NCBI RefSeq assembly: GCF_020852195.1
Contig: NZ_JADZBI010000137.1
Coordinates: 67,433 to 104,125 of the forward strand
Source of the DNA: Hyphomicrobium sp.
GTDB taxonomy: Bacteria; Pseudomonadota; Alphaproteobacteria; Rhizobiales; Hyphomicrobiaceae
Length of the DNA: 36,693 bases
Direction of reading: 5' to 3'
The position numbers were made by a program, and so were the translations under genes. Under the pieces are notes generated by a model that ran no database searches, was not told the origin of the DNA, and was given only the letters and a program-made list of their open reading frames with translations. How positions within the stretch are numbered: the first letter of the stretch is position 1; each line of letters starts with the position of its first letter. Positions 14,227 to 22,400 of this stretch are shown in pieces.

Positions 14227-16617
14227 TCACCAGCGGTAGGTCAGGCTGCCGGTGACGACGCGGCCGAGGCCGTAGTTGCACCAGTTCTCGGCGGCGCAGG
14301 AGATGGTGGTCTCGTCGAACAGGTTGCTGGCGTTGACGGCAAGGTGATAGCCGTCGAGCACCGGTGTCGCGCGCCCAAGATCGTAGCGAACCATCGCATC
14401 GACCAGCGTGAAGTCGGGCACCGTGCGCTGGTTCAAGGCGTCGATGTAGGTCTCGCCGAAGTAACGGACACCGGTGCCGAAGCCGAGCCCCGTGAAGGTC
14501 CCCGACTGGATGGTGTAATCCGCCCACAGCGCGGCCATGTGCTTCGGCACGGCCGTGGTCTTCTTGCCGATGTGATCGGCGACGGACGACCTGGTGACCT
14601 CGGAGTCGAGGTAGGTGTAGGAGCCGATGACGTTGAGGCCGCGCCACAGCTCCGCCTTCGCCTCGAGCTCGACCCCGCGGGCGCGGATCTCGCCAGCCTG
14701 CGTCTGGCACGGAGCGGCGCCGCAGACGCCAGCCGCGGCCGTGAGCGCGTTCTCCTGCGTGATCTCGAAGACCGCTGCCGTGAACAGCGCGTTGAGCCCG
14801 CGCGGTTCGTATTTTAGACCGCCCTCCCATTGCTCGCCCTTGATAGGCTCGAATGGCGTGCCATCCGCCGTCGCGCCGAGCACCGGCACGAACGAGGTCG
14901 CATAGCTGACGTAGGGCGCAAGGCCGTTGTCGAACATATAGGTCAGGCCGGCACGGCCGGAAAAAGCTTCGTCTTTGAGCGTCTGAGAGGTGCCCGTCGA
15001 AACGCCTCCCAGTTCGGGTGGCGCGCCGATCCAGCCGTCCGTGTCGTTCTCGGTTGTCGCCCAGTCATAGCGCCCGCCGAGCGTGACGATGAACCGGTCG
15101 ATCCTGATCTGATCCTGGACGTAGAGACCGAGCTGCTCCTGGGTCTTGACGCCGTCCTCGAAAAGGAAGGCGGCGGGAAACCCGTCCGGAACGGGCACGG
15201 GTTGTCCATATACCGGGTTCCAGACATCGAGCAGCGGCGCGCCCAGGCCGACGCCCTGCGTGTTGTTCCACTCGCTGTGGAGGTAATCGGCGCCCAAGAG
15301 CAGCGTATGGCTCATGCCTCCGGTCCGGAAACGTGCCTCGAGCTGCGTATCGGTCGTGAAGGCGCTCGTGTCGGCTTCCACGTCGAGCGTGGTGCGGCTG
15401 ATGCTGCTCGGCGCCACAAAGCCTGTGGCGAGGAAGCCGCGGACCGCAGCATCGGTGTGAATGTAGCGGCTATGATGGCGCAGAGACCATGTCTCGTTGA
15501 CGCGATGGTCGAGCTCGACACCGACATGGTTCTGCTCGCGCTCGAAGTGATCGAACGAGGGATCGCCGGGGTTGAAGCTGCGGCGGAAGTATCCTCCACC
15601 CGGAAACGGCTGGGTGACGCCATCTTCAAGCAGATTTCCGTAGAAGCCGCCCTTGGGATCCTTCTGATAGCCGCCGTAGAACGTTAGGGCTGTGCCCGAG
15701 AGCGGTTTCAGCGTCAGCGAAGGGGCGATCGCGAGGCGCTCCTCCTCGACGAAGTCGACCGCGTTGTCGGCACGCTTGCCGATTCCGGTCACGCGGTAAA
15801 GCACCGTCCCCTGGTCGTTGAGGGGACCGCTGAAATCGAAGCCGGCCTGCAGGCGGTCGTGCGTGCCCGCCTTGATCGTGACCTCGTTGAACGACTCCTC
15901 GAGCGGCCGCTTGCCGACCATGTTGATCAGGCCGCCCGGCGGGTTCTGCCCGTAGAGAACGGACGCGGGCCCGCGGATGACCTCGACGCGCTCGAGGAAA
16001 TAGGGATCGAACTGCGCCATGCTGAGGTTGCCGACGCCGAACGTGGCCTTGAGGCCGTCGAGATAGTGCGTGCCGACATAGCCGAACCCGCGCAGCGTTT
16101 GGAAATCGTAGCGCGCGCCGTCGTTGCCGCCGCCGGTCTCGGCGATGATGCCGGGGACGTAGCGCAACGCCTGGCCGATGGTCTCGGCGCTCTGGGTGCG
16201 GATCTGGTCTGCGGTGACCACAGACAGGGACTGCGGTGTCTCCAGGATCGGCGTGTCGGACTTCGTGCCCGTGGCGCTGCGCTTGGCGACGTAGCCGTCC
16301 ACCGGACCGCGCGCAGTCTCCACAGTCGGGCCCGTCCCGTTGTCACTTCCAGTCTCCAACGCAGGTGCGGCAACCGGCTGCGCCTGCTTTGCCGTCGGCG
16401 CGGACGGTGCCCTCTTCGCCTTGGCACCCTTGGGCGCCGCGCCCTCGACAACAAGCGGCGGAAGAGCCTGGGAAGCCTCTTGTGCGAAGGTCGGGCCGGA
16501 ACCGGTCCACGCGGCGCCAGCGAGCAGCAGGCTCGCACATATCCGGCAAAGCCGGGCGCTCTTGGCACGCCGGCACAATGCGTCCGCCCCCGCAGGCGCA
16601 ATGGTCACAGTTCTCAC
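14227..16617 (-). CDS. TonB-dependent siderophore receptor
   Basis: This outer-membrane gated barrel imports ferri-siderophores using TonB energy. The product of about 796 residues has a signal sequence (SLLLAGAAWTGSGPTFAQ), an Ala/Pro/Lys-rich linker, and a plug domain with TPQSLSVVTADQI, TIGQALRYVPGI and VEVIRGPASVLYGQNPPGG. A 22-strand-type barrel follows and ends in SLTYRW with a terminal aromatic residue. The plug most resembles ferrichrome/ferrioxamine-type receptors (FhuA/FoxA group), but the ligand cannot be read from sequence. I chose the GTG at 16617, which has GGGGGAT just upstream and gives a sensible signal peptide. Another GTG at 16686 would add 23 residues. The gene lies downstream of an AraC regulator, with 171 bases between them, and upstream of two small coupled genes. 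Confidence 0.92.
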   Translation of the reverse strand: MRTVTIAPAGADALCRRAKSARLCRICASLLLAGAAWTGSGPTFAQEASQALPPLVVEGAAPKGAKAKRAPSAPTAKQAQPVAAPALETGSDNGTGPTVETARGPVDGYVAKRSATGTKSDTPILETPQSLSVVTADQIRTQSAETIGQALRYVPGIIAETGGGNDGARYDFQTLRGFGYVGTHYLDGLKATFGVGNLSMAQFDPYFLERVEVIRGPASVLYGQNPPGGLINMVGKRPLEESFNEVTIKAGTHDRLQAGFDFSGPLNDQGTVLYRVTGIGKRADNAVDFVEEERLAIAPSLTLKPLSGTALTFYGGYQKDPKGGFYGNLLEDGVTQPFPGGGYFRRSFNPGDPSFDHFEREQNHVGVELDHRVNETWSLRHHSRYIHTDAAVRGFLATGFVAPSSISRTTLDVEADTSAFTTDTQLEARFRTGGMSHTLLLGADYLHSEWNNTQGVGLGAPLLDVWNPVYGQPVPVPDGFPAAFLFEDGVKTQEQLGLYVQDQIRIDRFIVTLGGRYDWATTENDTDGWIGAPPELGGVSTGTSQTLKDEAFSGRAGLTYMFDNGLAPYVSYATSFVPVLGATADGTPFEPIKGEQWEGGLKYEPRGLNALFTAAVFEITQENALTAAAGVCGAAPCQTQAGEIRARGVELEAKAELWRGLNVIGSYTYLDSEVTRSSVADHIGKKTTAVPKHMAALWADYTIQSGTFTGLGFGTGVRYFGETYIDALNQRTVPDFTLVDAMVRYDLGRATPVLDGYHLAVNASNLFDETTISCAAENWCNYGLGRVVTGSLTYRW

Positions 16618-16788
16618 GTCATCCCCCACAAGCACCCCGAACGGTCCTGCTCGAAGGAGGCTGCCTTGCGAGGCTGCGGCTCTCACACCTCGAGCATGCG
16701 AGCCGAATTTAGCGAGGCGTCTGAACCCTACGCCATATTTCTATATATTGTGAATCAACAAAATAGTATCGGCGGAACGCAGATTCCG

Positions 16789-17778
16789 TCAGCGCCGGCC
16801 GGCTTCCTTTGTCGGGGGAAAGCCGTATTGGCGGCGATAGGCGGCGGTAAACGCGGCCGCGTTGGAGAAGCCGACACGATAGCCGATCTCGGCCACGGAG
16901 AGCTCGGTATCCCTCAGCAGTCGCCGCGATAACTCAAGCCGCTGCTGGCGCACGTAGCCGAATATCGACTGGCCGAAAGCAGCCTTGAAGCTCGTCTGCA
17001 GCGTTGTAAGGCACACACCCACCTGTCGCGCGAGGTCGAGCGACTTCGGCGGATCGGCGATGTTGGCGTCAAGGATCTCGCGCGCCTGCATGACACGATC
17101 GTACTGCTTGCGCCCGACGAGCCCGGCGATGCGCTGCGCCTCCTCGAGCAGCCGGGCAGTCTCGATAACGAAGGCAAGCGTATTCGCCTCGAGGAAAAGC
17201 TCTCCGAGCCGTCCGTCGTAGGGATGGGTCAGGTTCTGTTGCGCGATTTCCGTGAGCCTGCGGCTCTTCGGCAGTACCATCGAGCAGACGTCTGAGGTGA
17301 GCAGATCGTGCAGACGCGACAGCCCGTCGTCGGCCACGTGGATCCCCAGCCGCTCGAAGAACCCTTGCTGCAGCGTAAAGCCGGCACAGGTGTTCTCCTG
17401 CCCCGCCTTCCAGCAGCTTGCAGATCGGACAGGCTTTCCGAACCCGATCAAGAGCGGGCGATCGAGGATGTAGTAGATGGGCTTCCCCTCGACGTAGACG
17501 GGCTCGGATTCTCCTCCAAGCAGGATCCCGCACACGAGAGACGCCCCGACCTCGATCTCGACATTGAAATCGTCGAGATAGGTCGCGCGGTGGCCGGTTG
17601 CGAACAGGCCCGGCTGTACTTCGTTTGCCAGCAGGAAGCCGTTGATGGCCGGCCCACGCACCTGCTCGGCGGCCTGGTCGTTGGCCTTCACGCGCACGGA
17701 AGGAGCCAGAACGGCAGAGCCGCGGGCGATGTCCGCGATCGAATATTCGCCATCCGAAGCAGGATAGACGGTACGCAT
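16789..17778 (-). CDS. AraC-family regulator, probably of siderophore uptake
   Basis: The 329-residue product ends with a double helix-turn-helix AraC domain (about 225-325): SLDLARQVGVCLTTLQTSFKAAFGQSIFGYV, then LSVAEIGYRVGFSNAAAFTAAYRRQYGFPP. The N-terminal portion (about 1-200) is an effector-binding region without a recognised metabolic domain. The layout resembles PchR/siderophore-responsive AraC activators that sense the ferri-siderophore and switch on its receptor gene. The receptor gene follows directly on the same strand, which fits such a role. The ATG at 17778 has only a weak ribosome site. A palindrome at 17815-17824 lies in its promoter region. Confidence 0.9.
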   Translation of the reverse strand: MRTVYPASDGEYSIADIARGSAVLAPSVRVKANDQAAEQVRGPAINGFLLANEVQPGLFATGHRATYLDDFNVEIEVGASLVCGILLGGESEPVYVEGKPIYYILDRPLLIGFGKPVRSASCWKAGQENTCAGFTLQQGFFERLGIHVADDGLSRLHDLLTSDVCSMVLPKSRRLTEIAQQNLTHPYDGRLGELFLEANTLAFVIETARLLEEAQRIAGLVGRKQYDRVMQAREILDANIADPPKSLDLARQVGVCLTTLQTSFKAAFGQSIFGYVRQQRLELSRRLLRDTELSVAEIGYRVGFSNAAAFTAAYRRQYGFPPTKEAGRR

Positions 17779-17814
17779 TGGTCACCGTACTGCTGTCATA
17801 ATTGATTACTTTTA

Positions 17815-17824
17815 AAGTATACTT
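17815..17824. promoter_or_regulatory. AT-rich palindrome in the AraC promoter region
   Basis: AAGTATACTT is a perfect palindrome 37 bases upstream of the AraC-family start. It lies within an AT-rich stretch (about 17798-17830) that contrasts with the surrounding DNA. It could be a -10 region or an iron-responsive operator. It does not match a Fur or Irr consensus well enough to name one. Confidence 0.35.
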
Positions 17825-17871
17825 ATGATTCTTGCAACCGCCGATTTGCTTCTGTGGCAGTCGCGGATGTT

Positions 17872-18128
17872 ACGCGATCGCGTGTATTTCGCTTTGTCCC
17901 ATTTGCGGACATTCGTTCTGATGGAGACCCGCGTGAAGCGTGCCTTCTAAAGACGTCCGCTTACCGACTTTGATCGGACACCTGACAACCAGCGACAATG
18001 GAACATGTCGCTGGGCCGAAGCATCCCATTGCGGGATACCTGTTCCCGCCAGAATCGTTCGTGCACACCAGTATCGTGGTGTTGGTTCGCTGAGTCAGAT
18101 TGGGGGGCTCATATCCCGCGAACCCAAC
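17872..18128. other. Gene-free stretch with a series of inverted repeats
   Basis: Between the AraC and LysR genes (17779-18197) no convincing coding frame exists, but several inverted repeats follow one another. They are the palindrome ACGCGATCGCGT (17872-17883), GCGGAC/GTCCGC (17905-17910 and 17955-17960), CCAGCGACA/TGTCGCTGG (17989-17997 and 18006-18014, 8-base loop), ATCCC/GGGAT (18023-18027 and 18033-18037) and GTTGGTTCGC/GCGAACCCAAC (18081-18090 and 18118-18128, one bulge). This could be a structured RNA, a cluster of repeat elements or decayed mobile DNA. The strand is not determined. Confidence 0.45.
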
Positions 18129-18197
18129 GGGACCGGCGGGCGCTAGCCAGGGGAATGGGAAGCGTCAGCTTTCGAGGTGTTGAGCTGTCAAGAGTTG

Positions 18198-19124
18198 CTA
18201 AATTTCAACCTTCCCGGAGATTTCCCTTGCAGCGGCGACGATCGCGCGTCTCAGCCATTTGTGCCTGGGGGTGTCTTGGTGGCGTGCGTGCCAGACTAGG
18301 CTCATCGGGAACTTTTTAAGAGAGAGGGGTGGCGTCAGCGAAACGAAGCGTCCGGCAGTCGCGCTGACATGCGCCAAGCTCGCCGGCAAGGTCATGACGA
18401 GGTCCGACCGAGCAGCAATCTCCATTGCCGCGAAGAAATTCGGAGCACGCACCTTCACCCGTCGTTTCCGCTCCATGAGTGCAAGCGCCTCATCGATGGG
18501 CGCCTGCCCAACACCAGTGATGCTCACCACTATATGATCAAGCGCTAGGAACCGGTCGAGCGTGAGCTTTTTATGCGCGGCTGGATGCTCAGAGCGCATG
18601 ATTGTTACAAGCCTTTCCTCGTATAACCGGCGTCGGTGGATACCCGGGGGCGCTTCGTCGAACAACCCCACCGCTGCGTCGGCGACATCGTTATTCAGCG
18701 CATCCATTACACTTGAACCAAGTGCCTGGACGTCAAGATTGAGCGCAGGCGCCTCATCTGCAAAGCGGGTGAGCAGATGAGGCATAAGTATGGCGGCCTG
18801 CAGATCGGGCATCAGGAGTCGAGCATAGCCTGTCGCTGTTGCGGGATCGAATGGGTTCGCCTGCAGCATTTGGCCGATGCCGGCCAACGTTCTGCGCAGC
18901 ATTGGACGTATGTCTTCAGCGCGAGCGCTGAGGAGGTAGCCGCCCGTGCCATCGACGAGGAGGGCGTCCGCAAACAGCGCACGCAACCGCCCTAGGGCTC
19001 GGCTGGCGGCCGGCTGGCTCATTCCGAGCCGATGAGCGGCGCGCGTAACGTTTCTCTCCTCCAGCAACGCGTCAAGCATCACTAGAAGGTTCAGATCAAT
19101 CGCACGGATATCCACCTTACGCAT
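18198..19124 (-). CDS. LysR-family transcriptional regulator
   Basis: The product of about 308 residues has the LysR plan. An N-terminal winged helix-turn-helix (IDLNLLVMLDALLEERNVTRAAHRLGMSQPAASRALGRLR) is followed by a linker helix and a two-lobed periplasmic-binding-protein-like effector domain (about 90-300). It is of the group whose HTH begins DLNLL, like NodD and related regulators. Two starts are possible: the ATG at 19142 (six residues longer) and the ATG at 19124. Neither has a strong ribosome site, and I chose the second because the family normally begins a few residues before the DLNLL segment. It is divergent from the NmrA-type gene at 19215, the usual arrangement of a LysR regulator and its target. 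Confidence 0.92.
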   Translation of the reverse strand: MRKVDIRAIDLNLLVMLDALLEERNVTRAAHRLGMSQPAASRALGRLRALFADALLVDGTGGYLLSARAEDIRPMLRRTLAGIGQMLQANPFDPATATGYARLLMPDLQAAILMPHLLTRFADEAPALNLDVQALGSSVMDALNNDVADAAVGLFDEAPPGIHRRRLYEERLVTIMRSEHPAAHKKLTLDRFLALDHIVVSITGVGQAPIDEALALMERKRRVKVRAPNFFAAMEIAARSDLVMTLPASLAHVSATAGRFVSLTPPLSLKKFPMSLVWHARHQDTPRHKWLRRAIVAAAREISGKVEI

Positions 19125-19138
19125 GTCGTATATATAAA

Positions 19139-19157
19139 TCATGCATTAGACGCATGA
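19139..19157. promoter_or_regulatory. Candidate LysR-type operator
   Basis: TCATGCATTAGACGCATGA is an inverted repeat (TCATGC / GCATGA) with the T-N11-A core expected of LysR binding sites. It sits in the short divergent region between the LysR gene and its likely target, overlapping the upstream alternative LysR start codon, so it could control both promoters. Confidence 0.55.
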
Positions 19158-19214
19158 AAGAGCTGAGCGTACCTAGGTCCTCGTAACGGTGGCCAACGAT
19201 CGGAGGACAAGCTT

Positions 19215-20099
19215 ATGCAAGTGGTGTTTGGAGCGAATGGGCGAGCAGGTGGTGAGATTGCTCGCGCCCTCCTCGAACGCGGCGAGGCCGTGCGCGTCGT
19301 CTTGCGTCAACCGGAACATCGTGAGAGATGGATCGCACGGGGCGCGGATGTGGCCATGGTAGACATTGTCGATGCAGACGCTGTAGCAGCCGCGCTAAAA
19401 GGAGCCTTAGGAGCGTTTCTGCTCAATCCCACACCGCGCAGTGGCGATCCCTACGCACATGCCCAAGAAGTGGGTACTGCACTCGCGCACGCGCTCCATG
19501 CTGCTCAATTGCCCAAGGCGGTTGTTCTGTCTTCGATTGGAGCTCAGCATGCCTCGGGCACCGGCGTCATTGCCACGCTCAACCAGATCGAGATGCTGCT
19601 CGAGGGAACGGCGCCAGCCATCACCTTCCTGCGATCCGCCTATTTCGTCGAGACCTGGAGCGAAGTCGCGGGCACCGCGGTGACGGAAGGCGTGCTGCCG
19701 ACCTTTCTCGAGGTGACTCAGAAGATTCCGATGGTAAGCACGATCGATGTTGGCCGCACGGGAGCTGCCCTTCTTTGCGAAAATTGGACCGGAAAGCGGA
19801 TCGTGGAGCTTAGCGGTCCAGAGGACTGGAGCGCCAGCGATGTGGCGATGGTCTTTGCCAAGCTTCTCGGCCATCCTGTGGAGCCGATATTCGTTCCGTC
19901 TGAGGAGCGTTCGGCTATTCTTACTAAAGACGGGATCGATAACAAGGCGGCGGAGGGCTTGCTCGCCATGTATGAGGGTATCGCTAACGGTCGTTTCGTG
20001 CGCGAGGACGGGAATGAGCAGCGTCGTGGTGTCGTCTCGCTGACAGCCGCCGTGGAGCGCATCCTCTCACCTTCGCGGACCTTCACTGTTCGAACGTGA
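19215..20099 (+). CDS. NmrA-type NAD(P)-binding oxidoreductase-like protein
   Basis: The 294-residue product is an atypical short-chain dehydrogenase-fold protein. It begins with a Rossmann nucleotide motif FGANGRAGGEIARALLERG (GxxGxxG at residues 6-12), then VRVVLRQPEHRERWIARGADVAMVDIVDADAVAAAL. That is the pattern of NmrA/NAD(P)H-quinone-oxidoreductase-2/azoreductase-like proteins, with a variable C-terminal substrate lobe. A full catalytic Tyr-x3-Lys is not seen, so it may sense redox state or reduce quinone-like compounds. The start has a good GGAGG ribosome site. It is divergent from, and probably controlled by, the LysR regulator. Base composition looks lower in GC than the neighbours; one 60-base line at 19201 counts 33 G+C. 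Confidence 0.87.
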   Translation: MQVVFGANGRAGGEIARALLERGEAVRVVLRQPEHRERWIARGADVAMVDIVDADAVAAALKGALGAFLLNPTPRSGDPYAHAQEVGTALAHALHAAQLPKAVVLSSIGAQHASGTGVIATLNQIEMLLEGTAPAITFLRSAYFVETWSEVAGTAVTEGVLPTFLEVTQKIPMVSTIDVGRTGAALLCENWTGKRIVELSGPEDWSASDVAMVFAKLLGHPVEPIFVPSEERSAILTKDGIDNKAAEGLLAMYEGIANGRFVREDGNEQRRGVVSLTAAVERILSPSRTFTVRT

Positions 20100-20715
20100 G
20101 GTCCCACAAGCAGACATCAAGTCATAAGCATTTCAATTACACTGATGCTTGCGTCGCTGACGTCGGCTTGTTGGGGCACTGCAGTCACTTCCGATGCTGC
20201 CTGTCAGCAGATAGGGAAGCATCGACTTTTGCAGGGCGCCCAATACGCGAACCCCTAGCACGAGCCGCAGCCATCATGACTTGGGTGCCAGGCCAGGCCC
20301 AGAATTCTTGCTCAGCAAGCGGAAGCTTCACTCCTGTACCTTTCAAGAGCTTGGCAAGCGACCACCTCGATTATTTTCGATGGCTCCGTCCAGAGCCATC
20401 CGTCGGGAGCGTTCAAATGCTTCAAAGCTTATTCCCGGCGTCGCCGATGATTCAGCCTTGAAAGCACGCCAACCGGAATCGTGATCGGAAGTCGAAAATT
20501 TTTCGAGAGCGGCTTCGGCAGGCACTCCAGTCCACAAAACGAGGCAAACCAGGATTGACGGTTCTCGTTGTGGCCGCCGCATCCATGCTCGATCCTATAT
20601 CATAAAAAATGTAATAGTTATAACCACTTGCGTCACGCATGCATGCCGCCATACATCTCACCGTCCGCCTCTCATCAACGGTCGGCAAAAACAATTCGGC
20701 AGATGCAGTGGGACC
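20100..20715. other. 616-base region without a convincing gene; operon promoter at its right end
   Basis: No frame here has a ribosome site together with protein-like content. Visible structure: a perfect hairpin GATGGCTC-CGTCCA-GAGCCATC (20379-20400), a near-palindrome TCGAAAATTTTTCGA (20492-20506), and a CGATGCT/AGCATCG pair near 20204-20225. A strongly AT-rich segment at about 20590-20632 (CATAAAAAATGTAATAG) lies about 90-125 bases before the five-gene operon. That segment is the likely promoter region of the operon. The rest may be decayed sequence. Confidence 0.45.
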
Positions 20716-21288
20716 ATGTCGCGCCTTCCGCTCCAAACGATTGAAAGTGCTCCCGAGGCCGCCAAAGCGGCGCTCACCACGGCAGAAAAGAACAACGGCT
20801 ATCTGCCAAACCTGCTCGCCATTCTGGCCAACGCTCCGGTCGCGCTCGAAACCTATCTCACAGTCTCCGGCATCAATGCACGCAGCTCGCTCACGCTGGC
20901 CGAACGCGAGACCGTGCAGATTACGGCTGCGTCCATCCACGGCTGCGGCTTCTGCGTCGCGGGACATACGGCAATCGCTTACAAGAAGGCCGGCCTCGAT
21001 GAGGCGACCGTCGAGGCTTTGCGCTCGGGACAGCCGCCTGCGGATCCGAAGCTGGGCGCCGTTGCGAATTTCGCCAAAGCCGTCATAGCCACCCGCGGTG
21101 CCGTCAGCGATGACGCGCTCGCGGCGTTCAAGCGCGCCGGCTACAGCGATCAAGCCGCGCTTGAGGTCGTGCTCGGCGTCAGTCTCGCCACGCTGTGCAA
21201 TTTCGCCAACAATCTAGGCAAGCCACCGCTCAATCCGCAGCTTGAGCCCTATCGTTGGAGCGGCCCGCTTGCGGCCGTCGCAACATGA
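20716..21288 (+). CDS. Carboxymuconolactone decarboxylase/AhpD-fold protein
   Basis: The 190-residue product has the AhpD-like core: LAERETVQITAASIHGCGFCVAGHT, with Glu at about 65, the redox pair C77-GF-C80 and H84, which together form the peroxidase active site in AhpD. The length and a second conserved half (AVSDDALAAFKRAGYSDQAALEVVLGVSLATLCNFANN) match the peroxidase-related/CMD family rather than true gamma-carboxymuconolactone decarboxylase. It may detoxify peroxide or peroxidised intermediates. The ATG at 20716 has no strong Shine-Dalgarno. Its stop overlaps the next start by four bases (ATGA). It is the first gene of an operon with a flavoprotein and an ABC importer, which suggests it protects against or consumes peroxide made during oxidation of the imported compound. 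Confidence 0.88.
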   Translation: MSRLPLQTIESAPEAAKAALTTAEKNNGYLPNLLAILANAPVALETYLTVSGINARSSLTLAERETVQITAASIHGCGFCVAGHTAIAYKKAGLDEATVEALRSGQPPADPKLGAVANFAKAVIATRGAVSDDALAAFKRAGYSDQAALEVVLGVSLATLCNFANNLGKPPLNPQLEPYRWSGPLAAVAT

Positions 21289-22400
21289 CCGAGCTTGCGA
21301 AGCCACTAAGCCCGCGCTTCGTCGACTCCACCACCACGGCGTGGCTGGAAAGCGCCGCCACCGACCTCGACATCGGAACAGAACATCCTGCATCTCTGCT
21401 TCCGGCGCTCGCAAACGGCGGGCTGACGCGCATCGGCATTTCGCGCGCAGACGGCGGAACCGGTGGAGAGATCACGGATGCGGTGGCCGCCATCGCCGAG
21501 GTGTCGGCGCTATCCCTGGCCGCCGGCTTCGTGCTCTGGGGACACCGCACCTATACCGAGTACTTGCTCCACAGCGAAAGCGGCGCGCTGCGCGAGCGCC
21601 TGTTGCCCGAGCTCGTCGCAGGCCGCATCGCCGGCGCGACCGGTCTCTCCAATGCCATGAAGTTCCTGGCCGGCCTCGAGGAACTCCAGATCACGGCGCG
21701 CGACGACGGTGACGCGCTGGTGCTCGATGGCAAGCTCCCGTGGGTGACAAACCTGCGTCCCGAGGGCTTCCACGTCGCCGCGGCCGCATCCCACAAGAAC
21801 GGTAGTGCGTTGATCGCCTCGCTCGCTCACGACACGAGCGGCGTGGAGCGCTCCGCGGATCTGGATCTTATCGCCTTGCGCTCGACCAACACCGCCGCGA
21901 TCACCATCGCGAACGCGCGGATCACGGCCGACGATGTCCTGAGCTCTAGCGCGCACGCGTGGCTGCAGCGGGTGCGTCCCGCCTTTCTCGGGCTCCAGTG
22001 CGGCTTATCGATCGGCCTGGCACGTCGCGCGTTGCACGAGGCCGCCTCCGCATCCGGTGCTGGCCGTCATGTGCTCGAGTATTCCATCGCCGAGCTCACC
22101 TCATCGCTTGCCGAGCAGGAACGGGCATTGCTCGACGGACTGGCGAATGCCCGATTCCTGGCAGAGCCGGCGGCCCTGTTCCGCATCCGCATCACGCTGG
22201 CCGAGATCGCGGAGGCCGCAGTCAACCTGGAACTGCAGGCCTGGGGTGGGCGCGCCTATCTCGCCGGACCCGGCGCTGGATTCTTCCGCCGATGGCGCGA
22301 GGCCGCGTTCATTCCCGTGGTGACGCCGAGCCTTGTACAGCTCAAGACGGCACTTGCCGCAAAGGCGGTCGCATCCGCGGACGAAGGAGCTGTCGCGTGA
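21285..22400 (+). CDS. Acyl-CoA-dehydrogenase-fold flavoprotein
   Basis: The 371-residue product has the acyl-CoA dehydrogenase fold: an N-terminal helical region (GLTRIGISRADGGTGGE...), a middle beta domain (GATGLSNAMKFLAG, LVLDGKLPWVTNLRPEGFHVAAA) and a C-terminal helical bundle ending AWGGRAYLAGPGAGFFRRWREAAFIPVVTPS. The family includes true dehydrogenases and also flavin monooxygenases of sulfur acquisition (SfnB/SfnC, DszC). A usual catalytic glutamate could not be placed with confidence. Being linked to an SsuABC-like importer, it may be an oxygenase of an imported organosulfur compound rather than a beta-oxidation enzyme. The ATG at 21285 overlaps the previous stop, and its stop overlaps the following GTG, so it is translationally coupled on both sides. 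Confidence 0.85.
   Translation: MTELAKPLSPRFVDSTTTAWLESAATDLDIGTEHPASLLPALANGGLTRIGISRADGGTGGEITDAVAAIAEVSALSLAAGFVLWGHRTYTEYLLHSESGALRERLLPELVAGRIAGATGLSNAMKFLAGLEELQITARDDGDALVLDGKLPWVTNLRPEGFHVAAAASHKNGSALIASLAHDTSGVERSADLDLIALRSTNTAAITIANARITADDVLSSSAHAWLQRVRPAFLGLQCGLSIGLARRALHEAASASGAGRHVLEYSIAELTSSLAEQERALLDGLANARFLAEPAALFRIRITLAEIAEAAVNLELQAWGGRAYLAGPGAGFFRRWREAAFIPVVTPSLVQLKTALAAKAVASADEGAVA

Noticed and set aside
17940-18146. 68-codon plus-strand frame in the gap between the AraC and LysR genes
   Set aside because: No ribosome site and no motif. The region is better described by its inverted repeats.
20452-21153. 233-codon minus-strand frame over the AhpD-fold gene
   Set aside because: The opposite strand has the CxxC...H motif and is coupled to the operon. 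This frame has no ribosome site or family motif.
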